Source: Trichoplax adhaerens (taxonomy: Eukaryota > Placozoa > Uniplacotomia > Trichoplacea > Trichoplacidae). From it: a stretch of DNA of 64,000 nt. This document shows positions 1-12,618 of this stretch, piece after piece. The DNA is taken from positions 7,242,239 through 7,306,238 of the forward strand of contig NW_002060945.1 in the NCBI RefSeq assembly GCF_000150275.1, in the 5' to 3' direction. Under the pieces are notes generated by a model that had not been told where the DNA came from, searched no databases, and saw only the letters and a program-made list of their open reading frames with translations. Each line of letters begins with the position of its first letter. Position 1 is the first letter of the stretch. The translations under genes and the position numbers were made by a program.

Positions 1-279
1 TTCGAGACTCTGCCGTGACGGTGTTGTAGATTCATCCGTAGGTTCTTTTTAGCCTTATTTGAAATATTATTAATTGCATAATATCCTGACTTTACCTGCA
101 AATTAATCATGACATGCTTTGACATATCATCTGCAGTCTGACGTATTGTCTTTAAAATCTGTCATTTCTTCCTACATGTATCAACCCAACTAGTGTATAT
201 TACAAACTAATAGCCCACACCACCATGTAAAATTTCATTCTTCGCTAATCCATTTCATTTTTGTAATCTATCCAAATAG

Positions 280-753
280 CTGCCGTTGCAAGTCAAAACT
301 TACTACAACGACGTCTAATTGGTGCTGAAGTGGATTCTGAACCCGATGAGGTTTTCGATGCTCGTTGGGAAGCATTCTTTAAGAATGAAAACTTAGATAG
401 AAATACTTACCGCAGAGGTTTAGATGAACTCTTTGGTTACGATTTGGTTCCAGAGCCCAAAATTTTAAATGCTGCATTTAGGTATTGTAGACGTATTTTC
501 TTGGACAAATAATTTATAATTGAACTGCTTATAGAAACTACTTCTTTCCATATAGACTAATTTCCTATGCTATTTATTTAGAGCTGCTCGACGTTTAAAT
601 GACGTTGCTATACCAGTTCGTATCCTGGAGGTAGTTAAAGACAAAGCTGGTACCAACAAGGAAATCTACCCATATATATTAGACCAGACAAGTGAAGTCA
701 GAGCTGAATTAGGCATTAGTACACCAGAAGAGCTAGGAATTGATACTGCTTAA
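280..753 (+). CDS. COX5A: Cytochrome c oxidase subunit 5A, last two exons (5' partial)
   Basis: Nuclear-encoded subunit of respiratory complex IV on the matrix side of the mitochondrial inner membrane. Exons 280..481 and 582..753 join through a GT-AG intron in the middle of an Arg codon. The joined product contains the family core: DARWEAFF, the VPEPKI stretch, [26 protein letters not shown] and the C-terminal [10 protein letters not shown]. It ends at TAA 751-753, and an AATAAA polyadenylation signal follows at 755-760. The first exon shown begins after an AG at 278-279 with a split codon, so the start codon and transit peptide lie in an upstream exon that I cannot place in bases 1-279 or that is outside the window. 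About 124 residues are visible, roughly the mature protein. Identification rests on family motifs and is firm; only the 5' end is open. Confidence 0.95.
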
Positions 754-754
754 A

Positions 755-760
755 AATAAA
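755..760 (+). promoter_or_regulatory. Polyadenylation signal of COX5A
   Basis: AATAAA lies immediately after the COX5A stop codon, on the same strand, which implies a very short 3' UTR. Confidence 0.6.
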
Positions 761-2144
761 GAAAGTAAAAACTGTTGATTTAGCATGGTACGTTTTATTC
801 AACTGTTATATAGCAAAGTGCTCTACACACTTAATATTAGACATTATTTGCAGTAGATTTAGAGACCGAGTGCCCTGATTTACTAATGATATGTAGTTAA
901 AACGTTAGCAATGGCTGTGTCAATCACCTAACTAATGGTTAAAGCGTTTTGACGTAACAATACTGTATACAATAATATGCCTTATTCTATTCTAAAAACG
1001 TAGTTTTTATGCGAATTCAGAATTCTTGGTTATAAAAATTCTTACCTTGACACCTTAATGCTCTACACTAGTCATTCATTACTCATAGTAAACCCTTTAA
1101 TAATACTGCTGATACATTCGTTTGTAGGTCTATGATAGCTCTCTAGGTTTCGTATTTATATTATGACTCTTTCATTACTAATATTACTGTTCTTCTCATT
1201 TTTCAGAGGCCTGATACAATGGGTTACTTAATATATTAATTAAGGTGTTACTTTGTGTACAACCCCTTTTTGACTCTGTTAAATTGGCAGCCTAATATAA
1301 CCTACTTCTTTACCTTGCTTATTTCAGTATAATGTAATTAAGAAAAATTGCTTTAAAAAAATAAAGTTATCTTTTACCTTTTATTGATTTACGACTCACG
1401 AATTAACAGTAATAAAACAAATAGTGATTAAATGTCTTGATATCGTATTAGAAAAAATGAATACCTTGCGGCAGCTGGTATTGACTGTAGAGCAATTAGA
1501 TTTAGATAATAATCGATCAGTATATCAACCAGCCAATATGGTAATGTCTATTTCCAACTTTTATCGCAGAGCATTAATCAATCATCTACCAGCCAAGATC
1601 TAAGGAATAGAATAAATTATTTTCCTGTATTGTAGAATCCACAATATCTTAGGCCCAATTGGACTGTATATTTTAATTCAGATATTGGGAAGCAATGGAA
1701 TGGAATACGATACAAATATTCAAGTTAACCTACTACATGGAAACCTAAAATGTCCGATACAAAACCGACTATAATATTCATAGTCAAACCGACAAATATA
1801 CAATAAATAAATTTTAAAATCGAACTCAGTAGTTTAGTTAGCAAGGTGGCATAGAAAATCGTATTACTGTTATATTGTACATTACAATTAGATTATAAAT
1901 CAAGTCAGTGTTTTATAGGAAGTGGTACAGGTGACATTAATTTGTTAAAATTCGATTTTTAGACAGCAAATTATGCAATAATATACTGTACATTAGAGAC
2001 AGATAAATTTCAAATCCAGTTAAAATGATTCTCATTATAAAGTCCTATTAGCAAATAGTTAATTTCTGTGAATATTATTTTGTATAGTAGTATTTGATCA
2101 TTTCTCGCTACGATTTTCAATTGATAAGCTTCGGATATTGGTGG
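761..2144. other. Intergenic, AT-rich; one small ORF
   Basis: No recognised gene. A plus-strand ORF at 1457..1603 (48 codons plus stop, starting MNTLRQLVLTV) has a protein-like composition and an A-rich start context (AAAAAATG). It also contains a plausible donor (ATG|GTAATG) at about 1540. I do not recognise it and no partner exon was found, so it could be a small ORF, an exon or chance. Confidence 0.3.
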
Positions 2145-4024
2145 CTAAGTTGCGGCGGAAGCTGAATCCTTCTGTAACAATAATTATATCGAAAGCATGT
2201 CAGAAATCTTCAAATATCTCTAATAAAGTTCGATTTAGCTATTTATACATAAGCTGAAGCCTAGAGTGATAAGTATTACAATCAGCATTTCAATAAAGTA
2301 ATAGATTCAATAGAGCGATATTAAAATTTTTACTCTTACCCTTATTTTCGTATGTTGCTTCTTAATAAATTCTAGTTCCTTCCTTAACATTTCCGCCATT
2401 CGCGGCATTTTATTTAAATACGTTCTCATCTACAATGCATTCATAATGAAAAGATGGCATTATAGATTGATTATAATTGTTATTTCTATATGCAGCAGTA
2501 TCATCATACAAATGCGTATAATATCGATATCATATAAAATCGATAAAAAGAAATTTAAGTAGAATATCAGCATTATATTAATTCACCTAAAATTATCCTG
2601 ATATGAGTAAAGTGTCGATTACAGCTTTTATGATATTTAAACATCAGCGTGAAATACTGCTATCGAAAGTTATAACAGCCTCTATCACTTCAGATCAAAT
2701 ATTAAGGTTAAATGTTGGAATTGTCATTAATAACTTTGAAATAGGCACTCAATTTATTTGTTAGAAATAACTCGTCCTGTATCTAATTAAATTTCATTTT
2801 AAACGTAATATGACATAATAAATAGAAAAATTATAGTATTACTTTAAACAGAATGATGATGAATGTACTGTAGGTGGTATTATTAAGGAAAATATTATAG
2901 GGGTTTTGAAGTAGAGCTTCACGTTGTATTTACTTAGTATAAAAATACTATAAGTCTATTTCCGTTTTCATATTCGATTAAAGATGGCAGTCTATGGATA
3001 TATCGTATACGAAAAATTGCACTGCGATGTAAATTATGTAAGAATTAGGGCAATAACAAAAATTCTACATGCATTGATGTTGGCATCAATCTATCTTTAC
3101 CTCTTCCTCGTCATCGAATTCGATGCCATCGGCGACAAAGTTATTTAGACATTTTGATTTACCTTGTATCCTAACCATACTACGATCAAGTAGGTGATTA
3201 TTATGCTCTATTTCTTGTAGCATGTGAAAAAGGTTATCACAGTCGAAGGCCTGTGCTAATAACTGGCTATTGAATATTATCTTTTTAGCTTTGGATTGTT
3301 CCCAAGTCGTATCGCGCCGATACTTTCGGCTACATGATGTTTGCCTTATTTTCGAAAAATAACTGTCTTCACCGATCATTCGATTAATAATGGATTTATC
3401 GTGCTTCTTTTTCTGACTTTCAGATTTATCATCTAGCATGTGGATAGAGTAACGTTCTTGCGCCAATCCGTTGATATTTTTATGTAGTCTACCCATTTTA
3501 GTTTCGTAATCTTTATTATTTTTAACCTTGGTGTGTTTACAATTAGTATTTCTGCTGTCTAGACTTTCGTCACGAATTCGGGTGTGAACAGTAGAGTTAT
3601 TACTAGGTCGAAAATAGATTTTATTAACTGATTTACATAGCTCTTGGATACTGGGAACGTTCTTTTCACGAAAATTTTCCGTATTTAAATGGGCCGAAAG
3701 TCGACGTAAATGGTTATTCGATGATTTATATCCATGATATTTACCCCATGTTATATTATTACCACTTACAGTTAAATTGCCATCTTTTCTATCGAGATTA
3801 GAAGAATATAGATCAAGATTGATGCTCTGCTCAATTTCAATTCCAACTACAGGATAATTAGCAATCCCATTTTGAGTTATAGCATTATCGTTATTTCCAA
3901 TCAGTTTAACATCATTAGTTGTAGCATCACCGTTATTTCCATTCAATTTAACACCATTATTCCTAATTTTTGGTTCTGGAAAGGTAGCTTGGATGATTTC
4001 ACGGATAACGCTTTCCTCCGCCAT
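2145..4024 (-). CDS. Unrecognised coiled-coil protein, three exons
   Basis: Minus-strand gene with exons 4024..3101, 2429..2340 and 2171..2145, all joined in phase 0 (donors GAG|GTAAAG and AGG|GTAAGA, acceptors TTGTAG and TTACAG). The predicted protein is about 345 residues. The ATG at 4024 sits in a good context (AAAATGG). The N-terminus has an internally duplicated Asn-rich segment (residues ~24-50, two ~15-residue copies). The middle is basic and Ser/Asn-rich. The C-terminal ~100 residues (LFHMLQEIEHNN onward, then an acidic DDEEE and MAEMLRKELEFIKKQ) should form helices or a coiled coil. The last exon codes only eight residues (KDSASAAT). The C-terminal helix vaguely resembles KxDL/BORC-type proteins, but I do not claim that. 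Reading only the first exon would give a false 312-residue ORF ending VKID, because it reads through the donor. Confidence 0.75.
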
Positions 4025-4096
4025 TTTAAGTTATTTCTTCTCGGGAAACATATTATCGTCCTTGTTTGGAATCGGTTGTAGTTGATTTTGCATGCA

Positions 4097-6068
4097 ATGA
4101 TTATAGAATTAGTTGATAATGACTTACTTGCCATTCAAGAGGCGAAAAAATTGATCAACTTTAATAATCGTATTTCAGTAATTTGAGAAAGTAACATAGA
4201 TAATACAGACAACTTCAAACTTTCCCATGATAAGTGATAACAATTTTTGTATCTAAACTACGAGCATCTACCTTGAACCTTTACACTGGCGTCATATTAA
4301 ATGACCTTGCAAATATAAAGCACACTGTTCAGATCTCAGAATTGTCCACAAAGATGCTCTCCATATGGTTGAACAATGAAACAGTTTGTGAAACATGACA
4401 TTGATTGGTATTTAAATTTAAAATGAATAATAATGGAATAAATTAATAATCGAAATTTTAATACAGTAGACATTCATCAATACTAAGTATAAGCTATAGC
4501 AATTATAATGATTATTGTACAATATTGTAAGCAGATTACTGGTGCAATATTTATTATCACCTGGTAATTAATTATTTACGAACCATAAGCGCTCGTTAAA
4601 GTGATGCAAAATGAGCAACGGGAATAGTGCTAAGGAAATAAGTAATTAATATTTAATGAGCAGACTAACTGCCCTAACATAAACGTTAGACTTCCAACGA
4701 ACGACATGATATTAAACAAGATCTTTACTAGCAAACTTTATCAGTAGAATAGACAGCTCTATCTACCGTGGTTACTATAATTTATTCAGTCTAATATATT
4801 ATGACTACAGACTAGGCCTTATGATGATCGAACGTAATAATGAAATCCTAACAGTAGTAATTAGTTTGTATAATATATTAGAAGTAGAAGTATACTTGTG
4901 ATTGATATACCTGTAGACATTATATTTGTTGGTTAATATTTATGGTTTTTGTATAGTTGGAAGGCAGATCAATAAGATTTTATGAATAGCGTTGGCAAAT
5001 TCTACCCTATTGCATGAATTAAAGAAAGAATAAAAGATAGGTCAAGTACTACCAATAGCTACAACACGACGCCATTACAAGTTAATTTGTGCTTAAAACA
5101 ATTGAACAATCAAATAGACTCGAGGGTAAATAAAATCTAGCGCTTGGTACGTACATCAACTAAAAAGAGTAATCGAATAAATCGTTTCGTAATAATAGGC
5201 TATCGCATTGGAGGGCGAGATCATTAAATAGTACAGTAAATAAAGATATGTAAAAGCAACCATAGGACGTCATAAATTAGCCTTAAAGTAATCAAGTACG
5301 AGTACACTAATATTCAGTTATTGCGAGATTGTTTTGCAGCTTGTGTAATCAAATGATGAAGTTTATGGATGGATAAATAAAATCAAATGGTTGGCAATTC
5401 AAGATAATAAAGGCTTACAAAATAATTTACATGTATCAGCAAGACAGCCTTATTTATTCATGTAATGTATCACCACAAAATACTCCTGTATACAGTTTAA
5501 TCAATCAGAACTGAGGTTGCAATAAAAATCAATCGTTGTGCTGGCAATGCAAATGCTATTTCAATAAGGGAATACTAAAATAGATCAAGTCTTGACGTTA
5601 CTCATTTTATAGTTTCAGTTATCTTATGCTTTCCGCAGTTAGATGATGAAAAGGATAAGTAAACAAATAAATTCTACTAGAGATAATAATTAACTACTCG
5701 TATTGATCATATATATAATTATTATATGCTTTTTACTGTTTAATGTTTTAAAATATTGATATAATAAATTAAATTTCAAAGTTAGCTAATTAATTTATCG
5801 ATTAGCATAGTTTACAACAAGGCTAAGTTTGATAGTTTTCTTTTAAATACGCCATTAGTCTTTTCTTCTACCTGTTGGCTAATATTTATAGGCAGCGGTG
5901 TGATCCGAATGTAATTTGTATTAAAAATTTACAAAAATAGGCGTACACTCATAACGTTGTCTAGCTTGTAATCGTAATCCTCATGGGAATCATCATAGGA
6001 GCTTATTTCTTCGGTCAGCTACAGAGTCAAAGTGCTGCTAAAAACGGCCGAGGACATAAATTGGGAAG
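4097..6068 (+). other. Possible small membrane-protein gene, two candidate exons
   Basis: Two plus-strand exon candidates fit each other in phase 0. The first, 4097..4177, begins MIIELVDNDLLAIQEAKK and ends at a GTAATT donor. The second, 5965..6068, follows a CTAG acceptor, encodes a strongly hydrophobic helix (LVIVILMGIIIGAYFF) followed by a polar tail, and ends at AG|GTAAGG. If real, the gene starts 73 bp from the divergent start codon at 4024 and would share a compact bidirectional promoter with it. I found no convincing downstream exon and no family match. The 1.8-kb intron and both exons are conjectural. Confidence 0.3.
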
Positions 6069-7170
6069 GTAAGGGTTTCATGGCCTTCTAATATTACTGT
6101 ATGGGAAATTTTAAAGCGATGACCGAAAGATGAATACTAAACGAAATTACGATCATCTATTGTATTCGGTAACTTACACATAGTGTAGTATACACCAGTA
6201 CAGTCTATTACTATGAAAATACAGTAGTATGATACTGTACCAATCTGTAATATTGACATAAATGTACTACGGATGTAATTAATTGACAGCTTTTATTTCC
6301 TATAATTGATAGTTTTAATCTATCTTTTATATCTCGAAAGAGACTATAAAGTTTAACCATCTAACTTGCAAGCAGTTCCATCCTTCTTACTATATAAGCG
6401 ATAGAAGCCATAACTTAAGTCGAAGGACCAATATTAATTAAGCAACATTTTGTAAAATAGAACATTTCCAATACGCAAAATAACTATATCTTTAAAACTA
6501 CATTTACTGTGCTGATAGTGCCTCTCGATCCGAGAAACAAATCACTTACAAAGACATTGCCTAAAATTCTATCATTACACTGGTTAATCATCAGTAAGCA
6601 TAGGCTAACGAAAAAAATACTAGTTTGCGATTGTTTATAATAAAGTGTAAAATTCTTGCAGTTAATTAATTAATTTGCAACCGTAGCAAAAATGTTCGAA
6701 CTCTTATACGTAGTGGATTGCATCATTTGTTTGAGTAAATTTTCTTACAAGGTGAAATATTATAATACTCTCATAAAATAAAGGTCAAAATTTGTAGTCG
6801 TCGTGTAGGAAATGTAATTGATGACAATTTGTAATTTTGTTTATAATATTACTGTAATCATCAGATATATTCCAAGGTATAATAACTGCATTGCATCAAA
6901 TAATAATGATAGACAGATGAATGCAATCTGTACATATATAACTGAAAAAATTAGTCGAAGCAGCAAGATTATCTAATTCTCTAATAGTAATGTGTGAATA
7001 ATTACAGAGATGATAAGTAGATAGAAACTTAGGGTCGGTTAATTGAACTATTAAAATCATATAATAACTTGTATTATACATTAGAGTCTATATCCAAATT
7101 ATATTAGACTTTTCATAAAGGTTGCGCATGAATGTAAATCATATAAAGACCTTAATATAAATTCTTAAAA
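6069..7170. other. Intergenic or intronic, AT-rich, nothing recognised
   Basis: I see no coding segment I can support and no structured repeat. It could include the remaining 3' part of the candidate membrane-protein gene to its left. Confidence 0.4.
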
Positions 7171-8222
7171 CTATAGTATATCATTGATCTGCCGCTGTAC
7201 ACGTCTTCTAGCCTGCTCTTCTAATTTTCTTCTTCTGATCCAAACAGTTGCCCAAGATGGTAGTGCTACTATTAACATGAAAACCTATATAAAAGTAGAG
7301 TTCTAAATATTATTTTCTCAACCCATTCAATATACGCCAGTATTGATTAATATTAGTAAAGAGTTTGAATAAATTCTAACGTCAATACAGTTTATGTGAA
7401 GATAACGTTAATGAATAACAGCCAGCTATTATCAAGCAATCTATTGGAAAACATGTCATAGGAGCATAGTATCTTAGATCATACCTGAAATATCCAGTAA
7501 TTGCGTTCCGCTATCCAAGGAACCATCAAACAGCTATGTAGAGTATAATATTATCATTAGTATAGCATATTAGCAAATAATAATAATCATAATATCAGTG
7601 CTCAAGCATAATAATATCGATGTAAGAAAAATAATATAATATCATAATTACTACAGTAAAGAAGACATTTTTAATATCGATATTATAACTCGCTAATATA
7701 TATTCTATACGTTGATGTAACATTGATAGAAAATTTTATACCTTTTATAGAACTTTTGCCTACTTTTCCGACACTTGACGAGTTGCTTATTACCGTTTTC
7801 TGCACAAGCACGGATTGCTCGACTTTTCTGCATAGGCAAAATAAAAAATTAATTAAAAACTACTACTATAACATATTTCACTTTGCCACAGCGAATAGGA
7901 AGAGATGACATTGAAGTTATCTAAGTTAGTGCACTTTAGTAGGATAATCATTGATGTATTATCATACGATAGCACTCCAAAAAAATTATAAAATACTTTA
8001 AATGATGGAAAGGGATAATGTTAATCAAAGTAGACAACAGAACTAAAATTTATTACGTGTGTTTTTATCGCTTTTCTCTGAAATATTTTATTAAAATCTG
8101 GATTTCTTCATTCATAGTATACGTACATTTGTACAGCATACTTACTTTGTCAAAGGCAGAACAAGGCAGGCATTCTCCAACTTCAATGATCTCGCCACAC
8201 TGATTTGTTGTCGTGTTTGATG
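7171..8222 (-). CDS. JTB: JTB (jumping translocation breakpoint) homologue, four exons, N-terminus missing
   Basis: Small single-pass membrane protein family with a cysteine-rich luminal domain; the human protein is linked to cytokinesis and mitochondrial function. Exons 8222..8146, 7827..7742, 7533..7485 and 7284..7171 join in consistent phase. The first holds CGEIIEVGECLPCSAF, matching the family CxxVEEFxxxEECSPCSxF pattern. The second carries further cysteines and ends YKSC. Then come WIAERNYW, a transmembrane helix (VFMLIVALPSWATVW) and a basic tail ending in RRRVQRQIN, like the family's C-terminal RKALEKVRKQI. The stop is TAG at 7171-7173. The signal-peptide exon was not found. A short upstream segment with ATG at 8821 and donor ACAG|GTAAAG (8809) has the right phase but gives only MKST and no signal sequence, so the true 5' exon remains open. 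Confidence 0.87.
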
Positions 8223-8829
8223 CTGACAAAAAAGATTTAAAATGGTATTTGTAATAAGCAGACAAAATTTTTGATGAACCATTACTAATTAATCAGCCTT
8301 ATAAGCATACAATTAAATTAACCGAGTTTTTACGCTAGTTCGACCATTCTATATTCCGCTACATATCAACGATGAATGTAATATCTATACTATATTACGG
8401 TAAGCGAGTGAAGTACGAAAAATTGATTGACTTTTTTATTGAACGACTTATTTGTATCAAGTTCGATAGTTTTTGCTAATATATAATTTATAGTGCTAAT
8501 AGAAATGTTGACAGTGTTCATTTTAAGCTTATAAAGTGTTGTAGTCAGTTTTGTTTATTGCTAGAGTGAACGCTTATCGTTATTCTGTACTTGTTGAGAA
8601 ACAAAAACGCCACAGATACTGTAAACACATATTACGATATCGTTAGACAGAATTGATCGCGATATTCAGTTTTATTTGAAGATGCATACTAAGAGCTACT
8701 GTTGTACAAATTCATTCGGTGTATCCAGCTATAGTATAAACAATTTAATATACTATCAGTGTAGTACAAATATGTTACTTTCTTTTGAATAAGTTATTTT
8801 TCCTTTACCTGTACTTTTCATCACTGTGC

Positions 8830-9949
8830 CTTCATTCTTTCTGCTCGCATATAAGGATTCAAGACATATTCTAAAATAGTCAATACATGGTCATTAATAA
8901 AATAAATTTCAAAGTGATTGATTGTTTTAATATAATACTCTGTGTTCATGTCCGTATAGTAAGTCGACTTCTACCCCAATTATATAGTTCAATAATATAT
9001 AAGTATCGTACATTTAATATGAACATGAATCAAGCATCATCCTATTCCATGAACTCAGGAGAAAATGTTGTGGTAGAAAAAGCGCAATATTGTAGGCAGT
9101 TCATTTACAACAATATGATATTGACTTATGTTATATAAGCTACATAGAATGCTATAGCAAAGGTTCCATCGTACAAGGCAGAAGACTATACTATTTTTGT
9201 ATGAACTCTCGATCAGCATTCTTACGGATTATCCTGATAAACTACTGGAAGAGAGATGGTATTTGTATGTATGAATAGAGTAGAGTAGAATTTATTCACC
9301 TAGAAAGATTGCAGCTTAGAATTCTACGCAAATAACTTGCATTATCCAAAACTTCATTTTGGTTTTTAATCAGTTTTATATTACTCCTGATATCGTAATA
9401 AGATCGCAAGCAAGAATAACTATTCTTTCTGAATGAGATTGGGATGGAATGATTGTATTTCTATTCTATCATCGCATTGGACTGCATGTCTAATGTGAGG
9501 GTATAAATAATACAGTACTGTACTCCACTCAAATGCACATTTTTCCTTGTTTAATATGTCCTATTGGAGGTTATTTTTATGGACTATACTAGCACAGTTC
9601 TATCAATCACTAAATAGACAACTATTCTCTTCATCTTAAAGTCCAACTATACGACTTACTGAATGACGATTAATAAAATAACAATAATAATCAATTTGAT
9701 TAAATGTGGTTGAGCCATGGTTTATCTTGCTGGTATGGCCTCTGATATAACCGATGATGGCAATAATTGAACAATTTCTAGAGATGATAAGGTGTCATTG
9801 GATGTCAGTCATGTTTCCAATTTCATTTTTCATCTTTCCTTTCCTTGGAAGGAGCAATTTGGATTGGATTTTCCAATGTAGTTCACCAGATTTGCTTCAA
9901 ACTCTTAAAATGCTGCGATTTGGAAAAATCTGTTCCAGTTCAGTTACTT
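8830..9949. other. Intergenic, nothing recognised
   Basis: AT-rich sequence between the JTB 5' region and the repeat block. Short ORFs here lack codon structure or family features. The missing first JTB exon may lie here. Confidence 0.4.
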
Positions 9950-10663
9950 CAGTACGGTACGGTACAGTATTCAATTGTACGGTACTGTATGTACTGCTGC
10001 ACCGTGACGTCATCAATCGCCGCGTAACTACGCACTCTCTTTCCGTCATTCCCATACAGTGTACAGTATAGTGTACAGTACTGTACACTGTACTACAGTA
10101 CAGTACCGTGTCCTGTGTACTGTAAATTGATTTTTTTCCATTTTTGATGACATTTTAATTTTTAAATATTTAAACTATCAAATGATACCAAACTGGACAG
10201 CTAAAATTTGAAAATTATAATTTCTTATGATTTCAATCGTCGCGAAAGACTTGTGAGACACTTTGTACAGTATACATCCTGTAGTCTACAGTACAACACT
10301 GTGCTGTAGACGTGTTGTACTGTACTGTACTGTACTGTAGGTCTTGCGGCCACAGAAAGTGCAAAAATGAAAATGCAAAATCTTAGTCTAAAGGCTGTTA
10401 AAACCTGAAAAGTGTGTATTGTAGAGTAGAGTGTATTGTACTGTATTGTACGGTACTGTACCGTACTGTACTCGATATTTTAAGTTTTGACGCTATTACG
10501 TCATCAAATCAATGAGTCACAATGGCTTAATCGTTGGAGACTGACGTGTACATGAGTCATGCTACCGAGCTGTACAGTGTACAGTACAGTACAGCCGTCT
10601 ATACTGTACAGTACTGTAACATACAGTGTACAGTATTATACTGTAAGTGTAGTACTGTACAGC
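9950..10663. repeat. (TACTG)n/(CAGTA)n palindromic repeat clusters
   Basis: Clusters at about 9954-10145, 10265-10345, 10425-10480 and 10560-10662 are built from the pentamer TACTG and its reverse complement CAGTA, with variants such as TACGG. Because both orientations alternate, the sequence is densely self-complementary. The 105-residue reading frame crossing this area is a by-product of the repeat and not a gene. Confidence 0.85.
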
Positions 10664-11729
10664 ATATCTTCATTTGTACTTTTTTACTAACGTATCCTAG
10701 TCCCCCAAAATAACATAAGTATAATACGTGATAGGTCACTACATATACAGTATACTGTATATCTTCATTTGTACTTATTTACTACTTTTTTACTTAATAC
10801 GTGTATAGATCACTACATATATATATCTTCATTTGTACTTTTTTACTAACGTATCCTAGTCCCCCAAAATAACATAAGTATAATACGTGATAGGTCACTA
10901 CATATACAGTATACTGTATATCTTCATTTGTACTTATTTACTACTTTTTACTTAATACGTGTATAGATCACTACATATATATATCTTCATTTGTACTTTT
11001 TTACTAACGTATCCTAGTCCCCCAAAATAACATAAGTATAATACGTGATAGGTCACTACATATACAGTATACTGTATATCTTCATTTGTACTTATTTACT
11101 ACTTTTTACTTAATACGTGTATAGATCACTACATATATATATCTTCATTTGTACTTTTTTACTAACGTATCCTAGTCCCCCAAAATAACATAAGTATAAT
11201 ACGTGATAGGTCACTACATACTGTACAGTATACAGTATACTGTATATCTTCATTTGTACTTATTTACTACTTTTTTACTTAATACGTGTATAGGTCACTA
11301 CATATACAGTATACATCTTCATTTGTTCTTTTTTACTAACGTATCCTAGTCCCCCCAAAATAACATATCTACTACTGTAGCCGTCTATATAGTGATAGGT
11401 CACTACATATATATATCTTCATTTGTACTTTTTTACTACTTTTTTACTTAATACGTGTATAGGTCACTACATATATATATATATCTTCATTTGTACTTTT
11501 TTACTATAGTATCCCGGTCCCCAAAAATAACATATCTACTACTGTAATCGTCTATACTGTACAGTATTATAAGTGTATAGGTCACTACATATACATATCT
11601 TCATTTGTACTCTTTTACTAACGTATCCCAGTCCCCCCCCCCCAAAAAAAATAACATAGCTACTACTGTAGCCGTCTATACTGTACAGTATTATAAGTGT
11701 ATAGGTCACTACATACTGTATATATTTCA
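10664..11729. repeat. Minisatellite, about 158-bp unit, about seven copies
   Basis: Near-identical head-to-tail units. The marker GTATCCTAGTCCCCC (variants allowed) starts at about 10691, 10850, 11008, 11166, 11340, 11509 and 11622, so spacings are 159, 158, 158, 174, 169 and 113. Each full unit has two related halves beginning ATATCTTCATTTGTACTT, one followed by the CCCCC-containing segment and one by ACTACTTTTTACTTAATACG. The first copies are almost perfect and the last three are degenerate, with a C-run expansion near 11632 and inserted TACTGTACAGTA palindromes. Confidence 0.93.
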
Positions 11730-12618
11730 TGAATCAGTTAATTAATTAATTAATATAGATATAATATTAGCGTATAAAGGCGATTACTTATTTTTGACCA
11801 ATAATAAAAATATTGCAGTTCAATTATAGGATAGGGAGTTTCGGTATGCACCATGCAGACATACTGATACTAATGCGAAAATCTTCATATTTTTGTTACA
11901 ATCGAATCATAATGGATATCAATTCATAAAAAGACAAAGTATTAAAAGGATTATATATTAAAAATGTTAAAAGTGAAACAATTCTGGATAGGATTTAGAC
12001 ATTTTTGTTTGCTATTACGCGTATGCGATAGGACACCTCATAACTTGTTTCATTTCTAGCTCATTCTTCGGTAACTATGAGTAGATTTTAACTAAAATGA
12101 GAGCATTTCCACTGCTAATGAAAAGGTTTGCCTTGATCGTTTTTCTTTACCCAATTTCGGACTTAGATTTGTACCAACCATTGGTAATAACGTTTAGAAG
12201 GAGAATCGATATCGATTTGGGGTAGTTACAGTTGTCCACATGTTCTAAGAGCAGATAATCATACTCGTATCCTTCATAATTGCATCATAATACCATGCAT
12301 AGATTGTACTTGAACACATCTTTATTAATTCTTACTTTTATCATGATTTATATCATTTCTGCACCTATATCAGTACTTTAGACACATTTGATCCGTGAGT
12401 TCATTAAAATCCGACTCTTTCATCCCTTGCCAGGATACTGTAATAGTCAAAAGATAACTGTAATAATATAGAATATTTGATAGCTTTCAAATTTAAAGAA
12501 TAAATTTATACAAATAACTTATCATAGGATACCTTTCGAGACTGATTGCAATTTTTGTCTAAAATTATTGATTTGATACGATGGTATTGAGTAATTACAA
12601 AGCTCGCATTTGTAATAA
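11730..12618. other. Intergenic, downstream of the glycosyltransferase gene
   Basis: AT-rich, no coding signal recognised. It should contain the 3' UTR of the minus-strand glycosyltransferase gene. Confidence 0.4.

Noticed and set aside
3872-4081. 69-residue plus-strand frame
   Set aside because: Antisense to the first exon of the coiled-coil gene; repetitive Ile/Ser content arises from its Asn-rich repeat.
9754-10071. 105-residue plus-strand frame
   Set aside because: Runs into the TACTG array; no family features or splice logic.
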